DNA of 38,027 bases from the NCBI GenBank assembly GCA_946185805.1, contig CAMHKU010000015.1:1-38027 (forward strand). The letters run 5' to 3'. This DNA is from an uncultured Prevotellaceae bacterium. GTDB lineage: Bacteria; Bacteroidota; Bacteroidia; Bacteroidales; Bacteroidaceae. The translations under genes were made by a program, and so were the position numbers. A model generated the notes under the pieces. The model saw only the letters and a program-made list of their open reading frames with translations. It was not told the origin of the DNA and ran no database searches. Positions 24,655-32,361 of the stretch are shown here, in pieces (the stretch's first letter is position 1; the number at the start of each line of letters is the position of its first letter).

Positions 24655-25431
24655 ATGAAAACTAAGACATATCGCTCATTGACGCAATGGATAGCGGCAC
24701 TATTCACTATTCACTATTCACTATTCACTATCGTAGCGCTTTCAAGCGTAGCGCTGACAAGCGCAGCGTTCTGCTCCTGCTCTTCTTCCGACGACGACCA
24801 GCCGGGCAAAGTGCCCGCTGCCGGCAAGGGCACCTTTACCGACCCCCGCGACGGCCAGCAATATGGCTATGCCACCTACGGCGGCCAGGACTGGATGACC
24901 GAGAACTACCGCTACGACATCAGCGACGATGTGAACAGCACCATCTATATTGATGCCGACGAGAACGGCAGCACCAATGCCGGCACCAACTACGGCAGCA
25001 CCCGCAACCTGGCCCGCTTCGGGCGCCTCTACACCTTGGCGGGGGCTAAGAGTGCCTGCCCCGACGGGTGGCGCCTGCCCACCGACGACGACTGGCAGCG
25101 CTTGGAACAGGCACTCGGCATGAGCGCCGACGACGCCGCCAGCGAAGGCTGGCGCGGACATATCAGCCGCTCGATGATTACCGCCTACAACGACAGCACC
25201 GACCTGAGCCTGCGACTCGGCGGCTACTTCTTCCTACACGACGGCGTGGCCGGCAGCTGGCTCTTCATGGGCACCTACGGCTACTACTGGACGGCGACGG
25301 CCGACACGTCGAAAGTGGGCGAGTTTTACTATGTGCGCAAGCTGACCTACAACCGCTCCGAGGTGTGCCGCCTCAGCATGGAGCCAACCAGTTACAAACT
25401 CAGTGTACGCTACGTCCGCGATGCCCGGTAG
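24655..25431 (+). CDS. FISUMP-domain lipoprotein
   Basis: The protein is 258 residues from ATG 24655; the ORF-track TTG at 24649 lies in the heptamer array. The signal peptide leads to a lipobox at Cys40 or Cys42 (SAAFCSC). The mature part has the 'Fibrobacter succinogenes major paralogous' (FISUMP) pattern: GTFTDPRDGQQYGYATYGGQDWM, GRLYTLAGAKSACPDGWRLPTDDDW, and a C-terminal VRYVRD. FISUMP proteins are common exported proteins in Bacteroidetes and Fibrobacter, of unknown biochemical role. The hydrophobic core of the signal peptide (IHYSLFTIVALSSVALTSA) is almost entirely encoded by a CACTATT array and AGCG/CGCT hairpins. The stop overlaps the next start by 11 nt. Confidence 0.86.
   Translation: MKTKTYRSLTQWIAALFTIHYSLFTIVALSSVALTSAAFCSCSSSDDDQPGKVPAAGKGTFTDPRDGQQYGYATYGGQDWMTENYRYDISDDVNSTIYIDADENGSTNAGTNYGSTRNLARFGRLYTLAGAKSACPDGWRLPTDDDWQRLEQALGMSADDAASEGWRGHISRSMITAYNDSTDLSLRLGGYFFLHDGVAGSWLFMGTYGYYWTATADTSKVGEFYYVRKLTYNRSEVCRLSMEPTSYKLSVRYVRDAR
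24698..24755 (+). repeat. CACTATT array plus AGCGTAGCGCT hairpins in a signal peptide
   Basis: Four CACTATT units and a partial fifth (24698-24731) are followed by CGTAGCGCT and then AGCGTAGCGCT (24745-24755), a 4-bp stem with a 3-nt loop, and by AGCGCAGCG. All are translated in frame as the signal peptide core. Confidence 0.88.
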
Positions 25432-27664
25432 ACTGTTTGCACTATTCATAGCACTGTCAATGCTGCTGCCCCTGCCGCTGAAAGCCGAGGAGCAGCAGGC
25501 CGATGATTTCGTGCGGGCCTACCTGCTCACCATAGGGCCCGGCGAAGAGGCGTACTCGCTCTATGGGCATACTGCCATCCGCCTGGAGTGCCCCACCAAG
25601 GATTTAGACTATTGTTTCACCTTCGAAATGGCACTGACGGCGGAAGAGATGTTCAAGTTCTTTGTCTCCACAGCCAAGGCGGGCTTCATGGTCGCTGCCA
25701 CACCGTTATTCCTAAGCAATTATCAGCATGAGGGCCGTAGCGTCACAGAGCAACAGCTTAACCTGACGCCCAAGGAAGAGCAACAGCTCTGGCGCCTACT
25801 CGACGAGGAGATTGCGGCCGGCGCGCACTGGGACTACAGTTTCCTGACCACTAACTGCTCGTCGATGTGTGTGTGGATCATAGAACGGGCACTGCGCAGC
25901 GAAGGCGAGCAAATAGCCTACGGCGAGCTGCCGTCAGCCGTCAACGGCACCTATGGCGACTTGCTCGACCACATTGCTGCCGATGCGCCATGGCATCGCC
26001 TCTTCTGGTACCTACGTATGGGCACCAAAAGCAGCGAGCGCGGTGCCATCGCCGACAAGCTGGCGCCTGCCCTGCTCGCGGAGGCGTGGGACAAAGCCGC
26101 CATCGTCAACAGCGCAGGCCATCGCCGCCCGGTGTTCGCAAAACCTCAGCGACAGCTGGCCCCCCAGACGCTGACGCCAACCGCCTGCTGGCTGACGCCA
26201 ACAGTAGCCCTGCTATTAATCATTATAACAATAACTATACTAACAATTATTATTAAAAAGCGAAAGACAATGAAGAAAATCTTTACTTCCCTGCGCAGCA
26301 AGCGCCTTCTGCTCTCTGCTGCTGTTACGATGCTCTCCGCCGCCAGTGCTTTGGCCGGCGGCACCGACTGGTATGCTTACAAGATTCAGGCCAGCGCCTA
26401 TCCTACGGGTGCCGGCGTGGTGTATGTCAACACCGAAGCCGTTAGCGAGGAAGACATCAAGTGGGCCGAGAGCGCCGAGTATGAATACACTACAAGCAGT
26501 TCTTTTGGCTACGGCTATGCCAAGGCTAACGAGGGCTGGACGCTCCTGGGCTTCACCAAAGACACGCTCGATGCCGACGGTGTGCTGCAGCCGGTCAACG
26601 AGGTGGCCTACACCATCAGCGACGAGACAGGCTACGCCTCGCTGACATTCGACAACGGCGTTACCAGCAAGCACTTCAATCCCGAGACCGGTGCCGAAGA
26701 GAGTGACGACTCCATGACCGTGGCCGCCCTGATGCCCCTCGACCCCAACAACGGTTTCCGTGCGCTCTTTACCCGCGTGGCTGCCAAAGTGAATCCTATG
26801 CAGACGGCTATGGGTACCGTGGAGGTGGACAAGCTGCTGAACAACATCGGTGACCGCGTGACGCTCACCGCCACCGCCAGCAACGAATTCTGCACTTTCC
26901 AGAACTGGACGCTTAACGACGAGGTGGTGTCTACAGAGCCTACGCTGACCGTCGACGTGAAAGAGGCTGCCACTTACGTGGCCAACTTCACCGACTCGCG
27001 CTCGGTGACCCTCCACTTCCCCGCCGAGGGTGGCTACCTGCCGTTCTATAGCAACTACAGCTATGACCTGCACTATCTGTTAGACAGCTACAGCCCATAC
27101 TTATATTACTCATACGAGAACGACCAGCTTGTAGACTCGCTCAATGAGACTGGCATGCGTGTGAGCCACCTTAATCTGAGCCCCTCCGGATATATGTATG
27201 GTGGTAAGAAAGGTGCGCTGCTCTACGGTCAGGGCGACATCACCATCTCACCCACCGACGGCGACGAGGCTGACGGCGACGAGTCTTACTCCTGCGGACT
27301 CTTCCGCTGGAGCGGCGACAACGGTGTTGACGTGGCTACACTGGAGCAGGGCGTTGACTCGCTCGACCTGAAGTATTTCTACTATACCTTCAACCAGGAG
27401 AAGATGGTGTTCAACCGCATCACCAGCGGCACCATTGCCCCGAAGAGCATCTACATGCGCCTGTTTGGCAGCATGGTGGCTCCGGGCTTGGAGGCTCCTG
27501 AGGTGATCTACTTTGATGCCGACGGCTTTACAACGGGCATCAGCAGTGTGGTCAGCCGCCAGCAGACCAACGGCAAGACCTACGACCTGCAGGGGCGCCC
27601 CGTAAGCACAGTCAACCGCCAAGGCATCTTTATTACCGACGGGAAGAAGGTGATAAAAAAGTAA
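25421..27664 (+). CDS. DUF4105 protein running in frame into a secreted InlB-B-repeat-like protein (natural fusion or lost stop)
   Basis: The reading frame is 747 residues from ATG 25421; the GTG at 25403 is rejected. Part 1 (to about residue 283) has a signal peptide (LFALFIALSMLLPLPLKA) and a DUF4105 domain with SLYGHTAIRL and the conserved cysteine in TTNCSSMC, then one Ile/Leu-rich membrane segment. DUF4105 proteins have, as I recall, been linked to lipoprotein N-acylation in Bacteroides. Part 2 restarts at an internal ATG (26270) with its own signal peptide (LLLSAAVTMLSAASALA). It contains an InlB-B-repeat-like segment (LTATASNEFCTFQNWTLND) and a C-terminal KTYDLQGRPVS...GIFITDGKK tail. 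No stop codon separates the two. They may be two genes joined by deletion. Confidence 0.8.
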   Translation: MPGRLFALFIALSMLLPLPLKAEEQQADDFVRAYLLTIGPGEEAYSLYGHTAIRLECPTKDLDYCFTFEMALTAEEMFKFFVSTAKAGFMVAATPLFLSNYQHEGRSVTEQQLNLTPKEEQQLWRLLDEEIAAGAHWDYSFLTTNCSSMCVWIIERALRSEGEQIAYGELPSAVNGTYGDLLDHIAADAPWHRLFWYLRMGTKSSERGAIADKLAPALLAEAWDKAAIVNSAGHRRPVFAKPQRQLAPQTLTPTACWLTPTVALLLIIITITILTIIIKKRKTMKKIFTSLRSKRLLLSAAVTMLSAASALAGGTDWYAYKIQASAYPTGAGVVYVNTEAVSEEDIKWAESAEYEYTTSSSFGYGYAKANEGWTLLGFTKDTLDADGVLQPVNEVAYTISDETGYASLTFDNGVTSKHFNPETGAEESDDSMTVAALMPLDPNNGFRALFTRVAAKVNPMQTAMGTVEVDKLLNNIGDRVTLTATASNEFCTFQNWTLNDEVVSTEPTLTVDVKEAATYVANFTDSRSVTLHFPAEGGYLPFYSNYSYDLHYLLDSYSPYLYYSYENDQLVDSLNETGMRVSHLNLSPSGYMYGGKKGALLYGQGDITISPTDGDEADGDESYSCGLFRWSGDNGVDVATLEQGVDSLDLKYFYYTFNQEKMVFNRITSGTIAPKSIYMRLFGSMVAPGLEAPEVIYFDADGFTTGISSVVSRQQTNGKTYDLQGRPVSTVNRQGIFITDGKKVIKK

Positions 27665-27700
27665 AAAAGTAAAAGATTAAAAAATAAAAAATAAAAAAAA
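27655..27700 (+). repeat. AAAAAAGT/AAAAAAT array at the end of the DUF4105 fusion frame
   Basis: AAAAAAGT-type octamers pass into AAAAAAT heptamers. The TAA stop of the upstream frame lies inside the array. The remaining 22 nt to the next ATG hold nothing recognisable. Confidence 0.75.
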
Positions 27701-27722
27701 TGTCAACTCGACAACTGAAAAG

Positions 27723-28820
27723 ATGGTGCTAAGACATCACTTCCTCTCAGCTCTTCTCCTGTGGGCGGCTACGGCCGCAGCTCAGGAGAAGAGCTTTACT
27801 ATTGAAGGGCGCATGCCCTTACCCGACGGCTACAACGCCGCCCTGAGCTGCCATACCGACACCGCCTTTGCCACCATCGTGGCCGAAGACTGGGTCAAGG
27901 ACGGGCGATTCACCCTGAAGGGCAACATCGACAAGCCCTACCAGGGCACGCTGATGACCAACAACCTGGCACTCGTAGAGCGCAACCACTGGCCTACCGA
28001 CAGCATCCGCTGGACCTACACCGAGGTGTTCGTCACCCCCGACAGTCTCCAGTTCGGTGTCTGCCCCTCACCGTCAGCCCTTCTCTCTTCGCCAGCCACT
28101 ATTCCCGCCGCATCAGCAACAGGAGAGCAAATGTTCGCCCTCACCGGCACCCAGACGCAGGCCGACTACAACACCCTGCAACGCATGGGCGGCGAGCGCG
28201 GCGACAGCCTCTGGCAGTTCATCGACCGCCACCCCGCCAGCGTCATCAGCACCTGGCTGGCTTGCCAACTGACCGAACGTGCCTACAACCTCACCGCCGG
28301 ACAAGTGGCACACTTAGAGCAGACGGTCAAGGGCTCACCCGCCGACCCAGCGCGCTTCGCCCTGCTGCAGAAAAAACTGGCTATGGCCAAGAAAACTGTC
28401 AAGGATGCCCCCGTTACCGACCTGGAGCTCACCGACACCGCCGGACGCACCTGTCACCTCACCGACATACTGCCCCGCAACGGCAAATATGTGCTAATCG
28501 ACTTCTGGGCCTCCTGGTGCGGCATCTGTATTCACGCCATGCCTGAAATTGCCAAGCTCGCCACACAATATTCCGACCGTTTCTGCGTTATAGGTATATC
28601 TATCGACACAAAAAGCGACGCCTGGCACCGTGCTATGGCTAAACATCCCGAACCGTGGCCGCAGTATTGCACCACTCGCCAGGGCTATCGCGACCTGTTT
28701 GACAAGTATCAGGTAGGCAACGGTGTGCCCTATTATCTGTGGGTGTCGCCCCAGGGTAAAGTTATCTGTTCGCCCGAAGGTCCCGGCGAAATACAGCAGC
28801 TTTTGGAGATTGAAGATTGA
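27723..28820 (+). CDS. Secreted TlpA-like thioredoxin-fold protein with DUF4369-like N-terminal domain
   Basis: The protein has 365 residues. A signal peptide (MVLRHHFLSALLLWAATAAA) precedes a DUF4369-like beta domain (SFTIEGRMPLPDGY ... GRFTLKGNID). A C-terminal thioredoxin fold has the redox motif WCGIC in IDFWASWCGIC and the cis-proline region NGVPYYLWV. It probably acts in the periplasm in thiol-disulfide exchange. It lacks a lipobox, unlike its paralogue immediately downstream. Its last residues LLEIED and its stop codon are made from the GATTGAA array, so the original C-terminus has been overwritten. Confidence 0.9.
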   Translation: MVLRHHFLSALLLWAATAAAQEKSFTIEGRMPLPDGYNAALSCHTDTAFATIVAEDWVKDGRFTLKGNIDKPYQGTLMTNNLALVERNHWPTDSIRWTYTEVFVTPDSLQFGVCPSPSALLSSPATIPAASATGEQMFALTGTQTQADYNTLQRMGGERGDSLWQFIDRHPASVISTWLACQLTERAYNLTAGQVAHLEQTVKGSPADPARFALLQKKLAMAKKTVKDAPVTDLELTDTAGRTCHLTDILPRNGKYVLIDFWASWCGICIHAMPEIAKLATQYSDRFCVIGISIDTKSDAWHRAMAKHPEPWPQYCTTRQGYRDLFDKYQVGNGVPYYLWVSPQGKVICSPEGPGEIQQLLEIED

Positions 28821-28848
28821 AAGATTGAAAATTGAAAACTTAATACAA
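28807..28848 (+). repeat. GATTGAA array spanning the stop codon of the 27723 gene
   Basis: About five GATTGAA/AATTGAA units. They encode the final EIED of the upstream protein and give its TGA stop. Confidence 0.85.
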
Positions 28849-28855
28849 GAAAATT

Positions 28856-30028
28856 ATGATTAATAACAGATTCCGCCAAAGCTGCCGTGCGCCGCGTGCT
28901 TTATTCTTTGTTCTTTGTTCTTTATGCTTTAGCGTAGCGCTCGTTTCGCTCACGGGCTGCAACTCTAAGACGGTTGCCCCCAAAGGCTACACCATCACCG
29001 GCACCGCCGAGGGCACCCAGGACGGCGATACCGTCTACCTCTGCGAGATGCAGGGCTTCTTTGCCATGAACCCCTTAGACTCTGCCTATGTCAAGGGCGG
29101 CAAGTTTGAGTTCAAGGGCGAGGCTGAGGGTGCTGCCCTACGTTTCCTCGTTCCCCTGCATGGCGGCAAGCCCACGGCCATGACGATGTTTGTGCTTGAG
29201 AATGCCGACATCAAGGCTACCATCAAGTCGCAGGACGAGCAGGCGATTATCGTCGGCGGCGAGAACCAGAAACTCTACGACGAATACATGGCTGGCGACA
29301 AGAAGTTCTCTGAACAGATGGAGCAGCCCTGGAACACTATCAACGACTCTACGGCCGACAAAGCCGCCAAGGAGGCTGCACAGCAGGTGATGGACTCGCT
29401 GCAGAAGGAGCAGGCCAAATACCACAAGGAGTTTATCATCAGCCACGTGCCGTCGGCATTCTCCGACATGATCTATGCCTACTGCATGCAGGAGTTTACC
29501 GAAGCCGAGCAGGAGGAAATTCTCAAGCTCTTCGGCGAGAAGCAGCCCGACTACCCCGTCTATAAGGCTATCATAGCCGAGCGCGAAGCCATGAAGGCAT
29601 CGACCGTCGGCGCTGAGTACACCGACTTGGAAATGGCCGACCCCACGGGCAAGACCATCCGCGTGAGCGACTATGTAGGCAAGAGCAAGTTTGTGCTCGT
29701 CGACTTCTGGGCCTCCTGGTGCGGTCCCTGCCGTGCTGAGATGCCTACGGTGGTGAAAGCGTACACCGACTACCACGCCAAAGGCTTCGAGGTCGTCGGC
29801 GTGTCACTGGACAACAATAAGGATGCCTGGGTGAAGGCCATCGACCAGCTGAAGATGCCGTGGCCGCAGATGAGCGACCTCAAGGGCTGGGAGTCTGTTG
29901 GCGCTCAGAAGTATAACGTACGCAGCATACCTGCCAATATCCTGATCGACCAGCAGGGCAAGATTATTGCCAAGGACTTGCGCGGCGAAGACTTGCTCAA
30001 CAAACTGGCCGAACTGATGAAAGATTGA
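28856..30028 (+). CDS. TlpA-like thiol-disulfide oxidoreductase lipoprotein with DUF4369 domain
   Basis: The protein has 390 residues. The signal peptide ends in a lipobox at Cys35 (SLTGCNSK). A DUF4369 domain follows (GYTITGTAEGTQDGDTVYL ... KFEFKGEAEG), then a helical linker. The AhpC/TlpA-type thioredoxin domain has WCGPC in FWASWCGPCRAEMP and the cis-proline region SIPANILI. It is the common envelope thiol-disulfide reductase type of Bacteroidetes. It is a divergent tandem paralogue of the 27723 gene. The signal peptide core (CSLCFSVAL) is encoded by TTCTTTG heptamers and an AGCGTAGCGCT hairpin, and the last Asp codon and stop come from the next GATTGAA array. Confidence 0.92.
   Translation: MINNRFRQSCRAPRALFFVLCSLCFSVALVSLTGCNSKTVAPKGYTITGTAEGTQDGDTVYLCEMQGFFAMNPLDSAYVKGGKFEFKGEAEGAALRFLVPLHGGKPTAMTMFVLENADIKATIKSQDEQAIIVGGENQKLYDEYMAGDKKFSEQMEQPWNTINDSTADKAAKEAAQQVMDSLQKEQAKYHKEFIISHVPSAFSDMIYAYCMQEFTEAEQEEILKLFGEKQPDYPVYKAIIAEREAMKASTVGAEYTDLEMADPTGKTIRVSDYVGKSKFVLVDFWASWCGPCRAEMPTVVKAYTDYHAKGFEVVGVSLDNNKDAWVKAIDQLKMPWPQMSDLKGWESVGAQKYNVRSIPANILIDQQGKIIAKDLRGEDLLNKLAELMKD
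28904..28941 (+). repeat. TTCTTTG array plus AGCGTAGCGCT hairpin in a signal peptide
   Basis: Three TTCTTTG/TTCTTTA units (28904-28924) followed six bases later by AGCGTAGCGCT (28931-28941), translated in frame as FFVLCSLCFSVAL. Confidence 0.86.
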
Positions 30029-30066
30029 ACATTGAAGATTGAACATTGAAGATTGTTGATTGAAAG
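30021..30066 (+). repeat. GATTGAACATTGAA array between thioredoxin and MATE genes
   Basis: Two copies of a 14-nt unit (two heptamers) plus degenerate units. The array supplies the stop codon of the upstream gene and the TTG start codon of the MATE gene. Confidence 0.85.
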
Positions 30067-31433
30067 TCAGAGACAGCTTTAACCGCCAGATACTCAAGAT
30101 AGCATTACCGTCAATCGTGTCGAACATCACCGTTCCGCTGCTCGGCATGATTGACGTTGCTATTGTTGGCCACATGGGCGGTGCCGTCTACATCGGCGCG
30201 GTGGCCGTGGGGTCGATGATTTTCAATCTCGTCTACTGGCTCTTCGGCTTCCTCCGCATGTCTACCAGCGGGCTCACCGCACAGGCCTACGGTCGTCAGT
30301 CGTCAGAAGACATTGTTAAGATTCTGGCACACTCAGCCACCACGGCGCTGCTCATTGCGCTGTTGCTCATCGTGTTGCAATGGCCGCTACGGTGGCTCAT
30401 GTTCTGGCTCATAGGCCCCACAAGCGACGTCGTGCCACTGGCCGCCACTTATTTCCGCATCGTCATTTGGGGCGCACCGGCCTCGTTGCTGCTCTTCGTC
30501 ATCATGGGCTGGTTCATAGGTCTGCAGAACAGCCGCGTGCCCATGGTGGTAAGCATTCTTCAGAATATCGTCAATATCGTGGCCAGCCTGACGCTGGTCT
30601 ACGGCTGCCACCTCAAGATTGAGGGCGTAGCCATCGGCACGGTCATTGCCCAGTATGCCGGGTTGCTGACGGCACTTTGGTTTACCCTCCGCAGGATGCG
30701 TCACTTTTCTCTCTCCCTTCATTTTTCTCTCTTCACCCGCCACTACACCCGTCGCGTCAGCGACGGTCACCGGGCTTTCTCGCTCAACCGCGACCTCTTC
30801 CTCCGCACCCTCTGCCTCGTGGGTGTCAATCTCTACTTCACTTCGGCGGGTGCCCGCCAGGGAGCCGTCATCCTGTCGGTCAACACCGTCATGCTGCAGC
30901 TCTACCTTTTCTTCTCTTACTTCATGGACGGCTTCGCCAATGCCGGCGAGGCCCTCGGCGGCCGCTATTACGGCGCCCGCGACAGCGAGGCCTTCCGCAG
31001 CACCCTGCGCCACCTCTTCGGATGGACGGCAGCACTGACGGCACTTTTCACCTTAATATATATCTTTGGCGGACTACGCATCGTAGCCCTGCTCACCGAC
31101 GAGCCAGCGGTGGTCAGCGAGGCCAGCCACTACATCTTCTGGGCGTGGCTCATACCCATTGCCGGCAGCGCCGCCTTCATCTGGGACGGCATATTCGTAG
31201 GACTCACCGCCACCCGCGGCATGCTCATCTCATCGCTCTTAGCCACACTCACCTTCTTCGTCATCCACCTCACAGCACCATTGGTCTTTCATCCATCACC
31301 CATCACCCATCACCCGACACTCTTCACTAGCAAAGCGCTCCTCAACCACGCCCTTTGGCTCGCACAGGTGGTCTACCTCGCCATGCGCGGCATTATCCAG
31401 ACACTCTGGTACCGGCGGCGGCTACGTTTCTGA
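30060..31433 (+). CDS. MATE family efflux transporter
   Basis: The protein is 457 residues from a TTG start (KVRDSFNRQILKIALPSIVSN), which lies in a GATTGAA unit; I see no better start. Twelve membrane segments in two halves carry MATE features: PLLGMIDVAIVGHMG, STSGLTAQAYGR and, in the second half, DGFANAGEALGGRYYGARD. It is closest to the DinF-like group and would export drugs or metabolites using an ion gradient. Two hydrophilic loops look repeat-derived: residues about 218-236 (SLHFSLFTRHYTRRVSDGHR, ending in a CCGTCGC-GTCA-GCGACGG hairpin) and about 411-428 (HPSPITHHPTLFTSKAL). Both fall in loops, so transport may be unaffected. Confidence 0.92.
   Translation: MKVRDSFNRQILKIALPSIVSNITVPLLGMIDVAIVGHMGGAVYIGAVAVGSMIFNLVYWLFGFLRMSTSGLTAQAYGRQSSEDIVKILAHSATTALLIALLLIVLQWPLRWLMFWLIGPTSDVVPLAATYFRIVIWGAPASLLLFVIMGWFIGLQNSRVPMVVSILQNIVNIVASLTLVYGCHLKIEGVAIGTVIAQYAGLLTALWFTLRRMRHFSLSLHFSLFTRHYTRRVSDGHRAFSLNRDLFLRTLCLVGVNLYFTSAGARQGAVILSVNTVMLQLYLFFSYFMDGFANAGEALGGRYYGARDSEAFRSTLRHLFGWTAALTALFTLIYIFGGLRIVALLTDEPAVVSEASHYIFWAWLIPIAGSAAFIWDGIFVGLTATRGMLISSLLATLTFFVIHLTAPLVFHPSPITHHPTLFTSKALLNHALWLAQVVYLAMRGIIQTLWYRRRLRF
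31293..31340 (+). repeat. CCATCAC array plus CACTCTT and AGCAAAGCGCT inside the MATE gene
   Basis: Three CCATCAC units (31293-31313), then one CACTCTT and AGCAAAGCGCT, all translated in frame in a loop near the C-terminus. The heptamer is the reverse complement of the rpoN-end array unit. Confidence 0.86.
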
Positions 31434-31469
31434 AATTTACTGAAAAAAAGAGAAGATTCGTTGAAACCT

Positions 31470-31501
31470 TTTGCAGTATTAAGGCTTTTGTCCTACCTTT
31501 G
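31470..31501 (+). promoter_or_regulatory. Promoter for the DUF2490 gene
   Basis: TTTG (31470-31473), 20 nt, TACCTTTG (31494-31501), a consensus match 24 nt before the ATG at 31526. It confirms that the ORF-track start at 31355 is too early. Confidence 0.85.
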
Positions 31502-31525
31502 CAACAGAATCAAAAAAGCAAGAAG

Positions 31526-32305
31526 ATGAACCACCACAGATTACTGACCTTCCTGACAACAGCCTACGCCCTCTTTGGCATGGTTCCGCAGGCTGCCGCC
31601 CAAGGTGACGACTTCGGCATGTGGTACGAGCTGGGCGCCGAGAAGAAACTGTCGCAGAAATGGAGCTTAGGCCTTGAGGGCGAGTTCCGCACACGTAACA
31701 ACAGCCGCACCGCCGACCGCTGGAGCCTGGGGCTCAATGCCGAGTATAAAATCATCAAGGGACTGAAAGCCTCTGCCGGCTACAACCTGCTCTACGACAA
31801 CAACATGGAGGAGCTGACCTTCACTGGCAGCGGCGACCCTAAGAAGTGGACACCCAGCTACTGGGGCCTGCGCCACCGTTTCAACGTCACCCTCTCGGGC
31901 AACATCGACTGGGGACGCTTCAACTTCGCCCTCCGCGAGCGCTGGCAGTACACCTACCGCCCGTCGGTGGCCGACAAGAAATATGCCTTTACCTACGACG
32001 ATGACGACCGACTCGCAGGCTACACCCTGGAGAATGTCAGCGGCAAGGGTAAGAATGTGCTCCGCAGCCGTTTTGAGGTGAGCTACGACATACCGAACTG
32101 GAAGTTCGACCCCTTTGCCAACGTCGAGATGTTTAACGACAAGGACGGCATCGCCAAGATGCGCTATCAGCTGGGCGTGGACTATAAAATAAAGAAAAAG
32201 CACGTCTTCTCGCTCACCTACCGCTACCAGACCGTCAACAACAACGACGACGACGGCGAACAGAACCGCCACCTCATAGGCCTTGGCTACAAATTCAAGT
32301 TCTAA
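31526..32305 (+). CDS. DUF2490 family outer-membrane beta-barrel-like protein
   Basis: The protein is 259 residues from ATG 31526, chosen because a consensus promoter ends 24 nt before it and a signal peptide starts there (LLTFLTTAYALFGMVPQAAAQ). The mature sequence opens with DDFGMWYELGAEKKLSQKWSL, the pattern of DUF2490, and continues as alternating amphipathic strands (RFNFALRERWQYTYRP, KHVFSLTYRYQTV), ending in an aromatic residue (GYKFKF). This suggests a small outer-membrane barrel of unknown function. It may be cotranscribed with the downstream Cthe_2159-type gene, separated only by a CCCATCA repeat spacer. Confidence 0.88.
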   Translation: MNHHRLLTFLTTAYALFGMVPQAAAQGDDFGMWYELGAEKKLSQKWSLGLEGEFRTRNNSRTADRWSLGLNAEYKIIKGLKASAGYNLLYDNNMEELTFTGSGDPKKWTPSYWGLRHRFNVTLSGNIDWGRFNFALRERWQYTYRPSVADKKYAFTYDDDDRLAGYTLENVSGKGKNVLRSRFEVSYDIPNWKFDPFANVEMFNDKDGIAKMRYQLGVDYKIKKKHVFSLTYRYQTVNNNDDDGEQNRHLIGLGYKFKF

Positions 32306-32358
32306 CCCATCACCCATCACCCAACACCCACCACCCATCACCCAACACCCATCACCCA
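32306..32358 (+). repeat. CCCATCA/CCCAACA heptamer array between DUF2490 and Cthe_2159-type genes
   Basis: About seven units of CCCATCA, CCCAACA or CCCACCA fill the entire gap from the TAA stop to the ATG at 32362. Confidence 0.9.
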
Positions 32359-32361
32359 ATT

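Noticed and set aside
31355-31525. N-terminal extension of the DUF2490 ORF
   Set aside because: It overlaps the end of the MATE gene in another frame, lacks a signal peptide at its start, and contains the promoter at 31470-31501.
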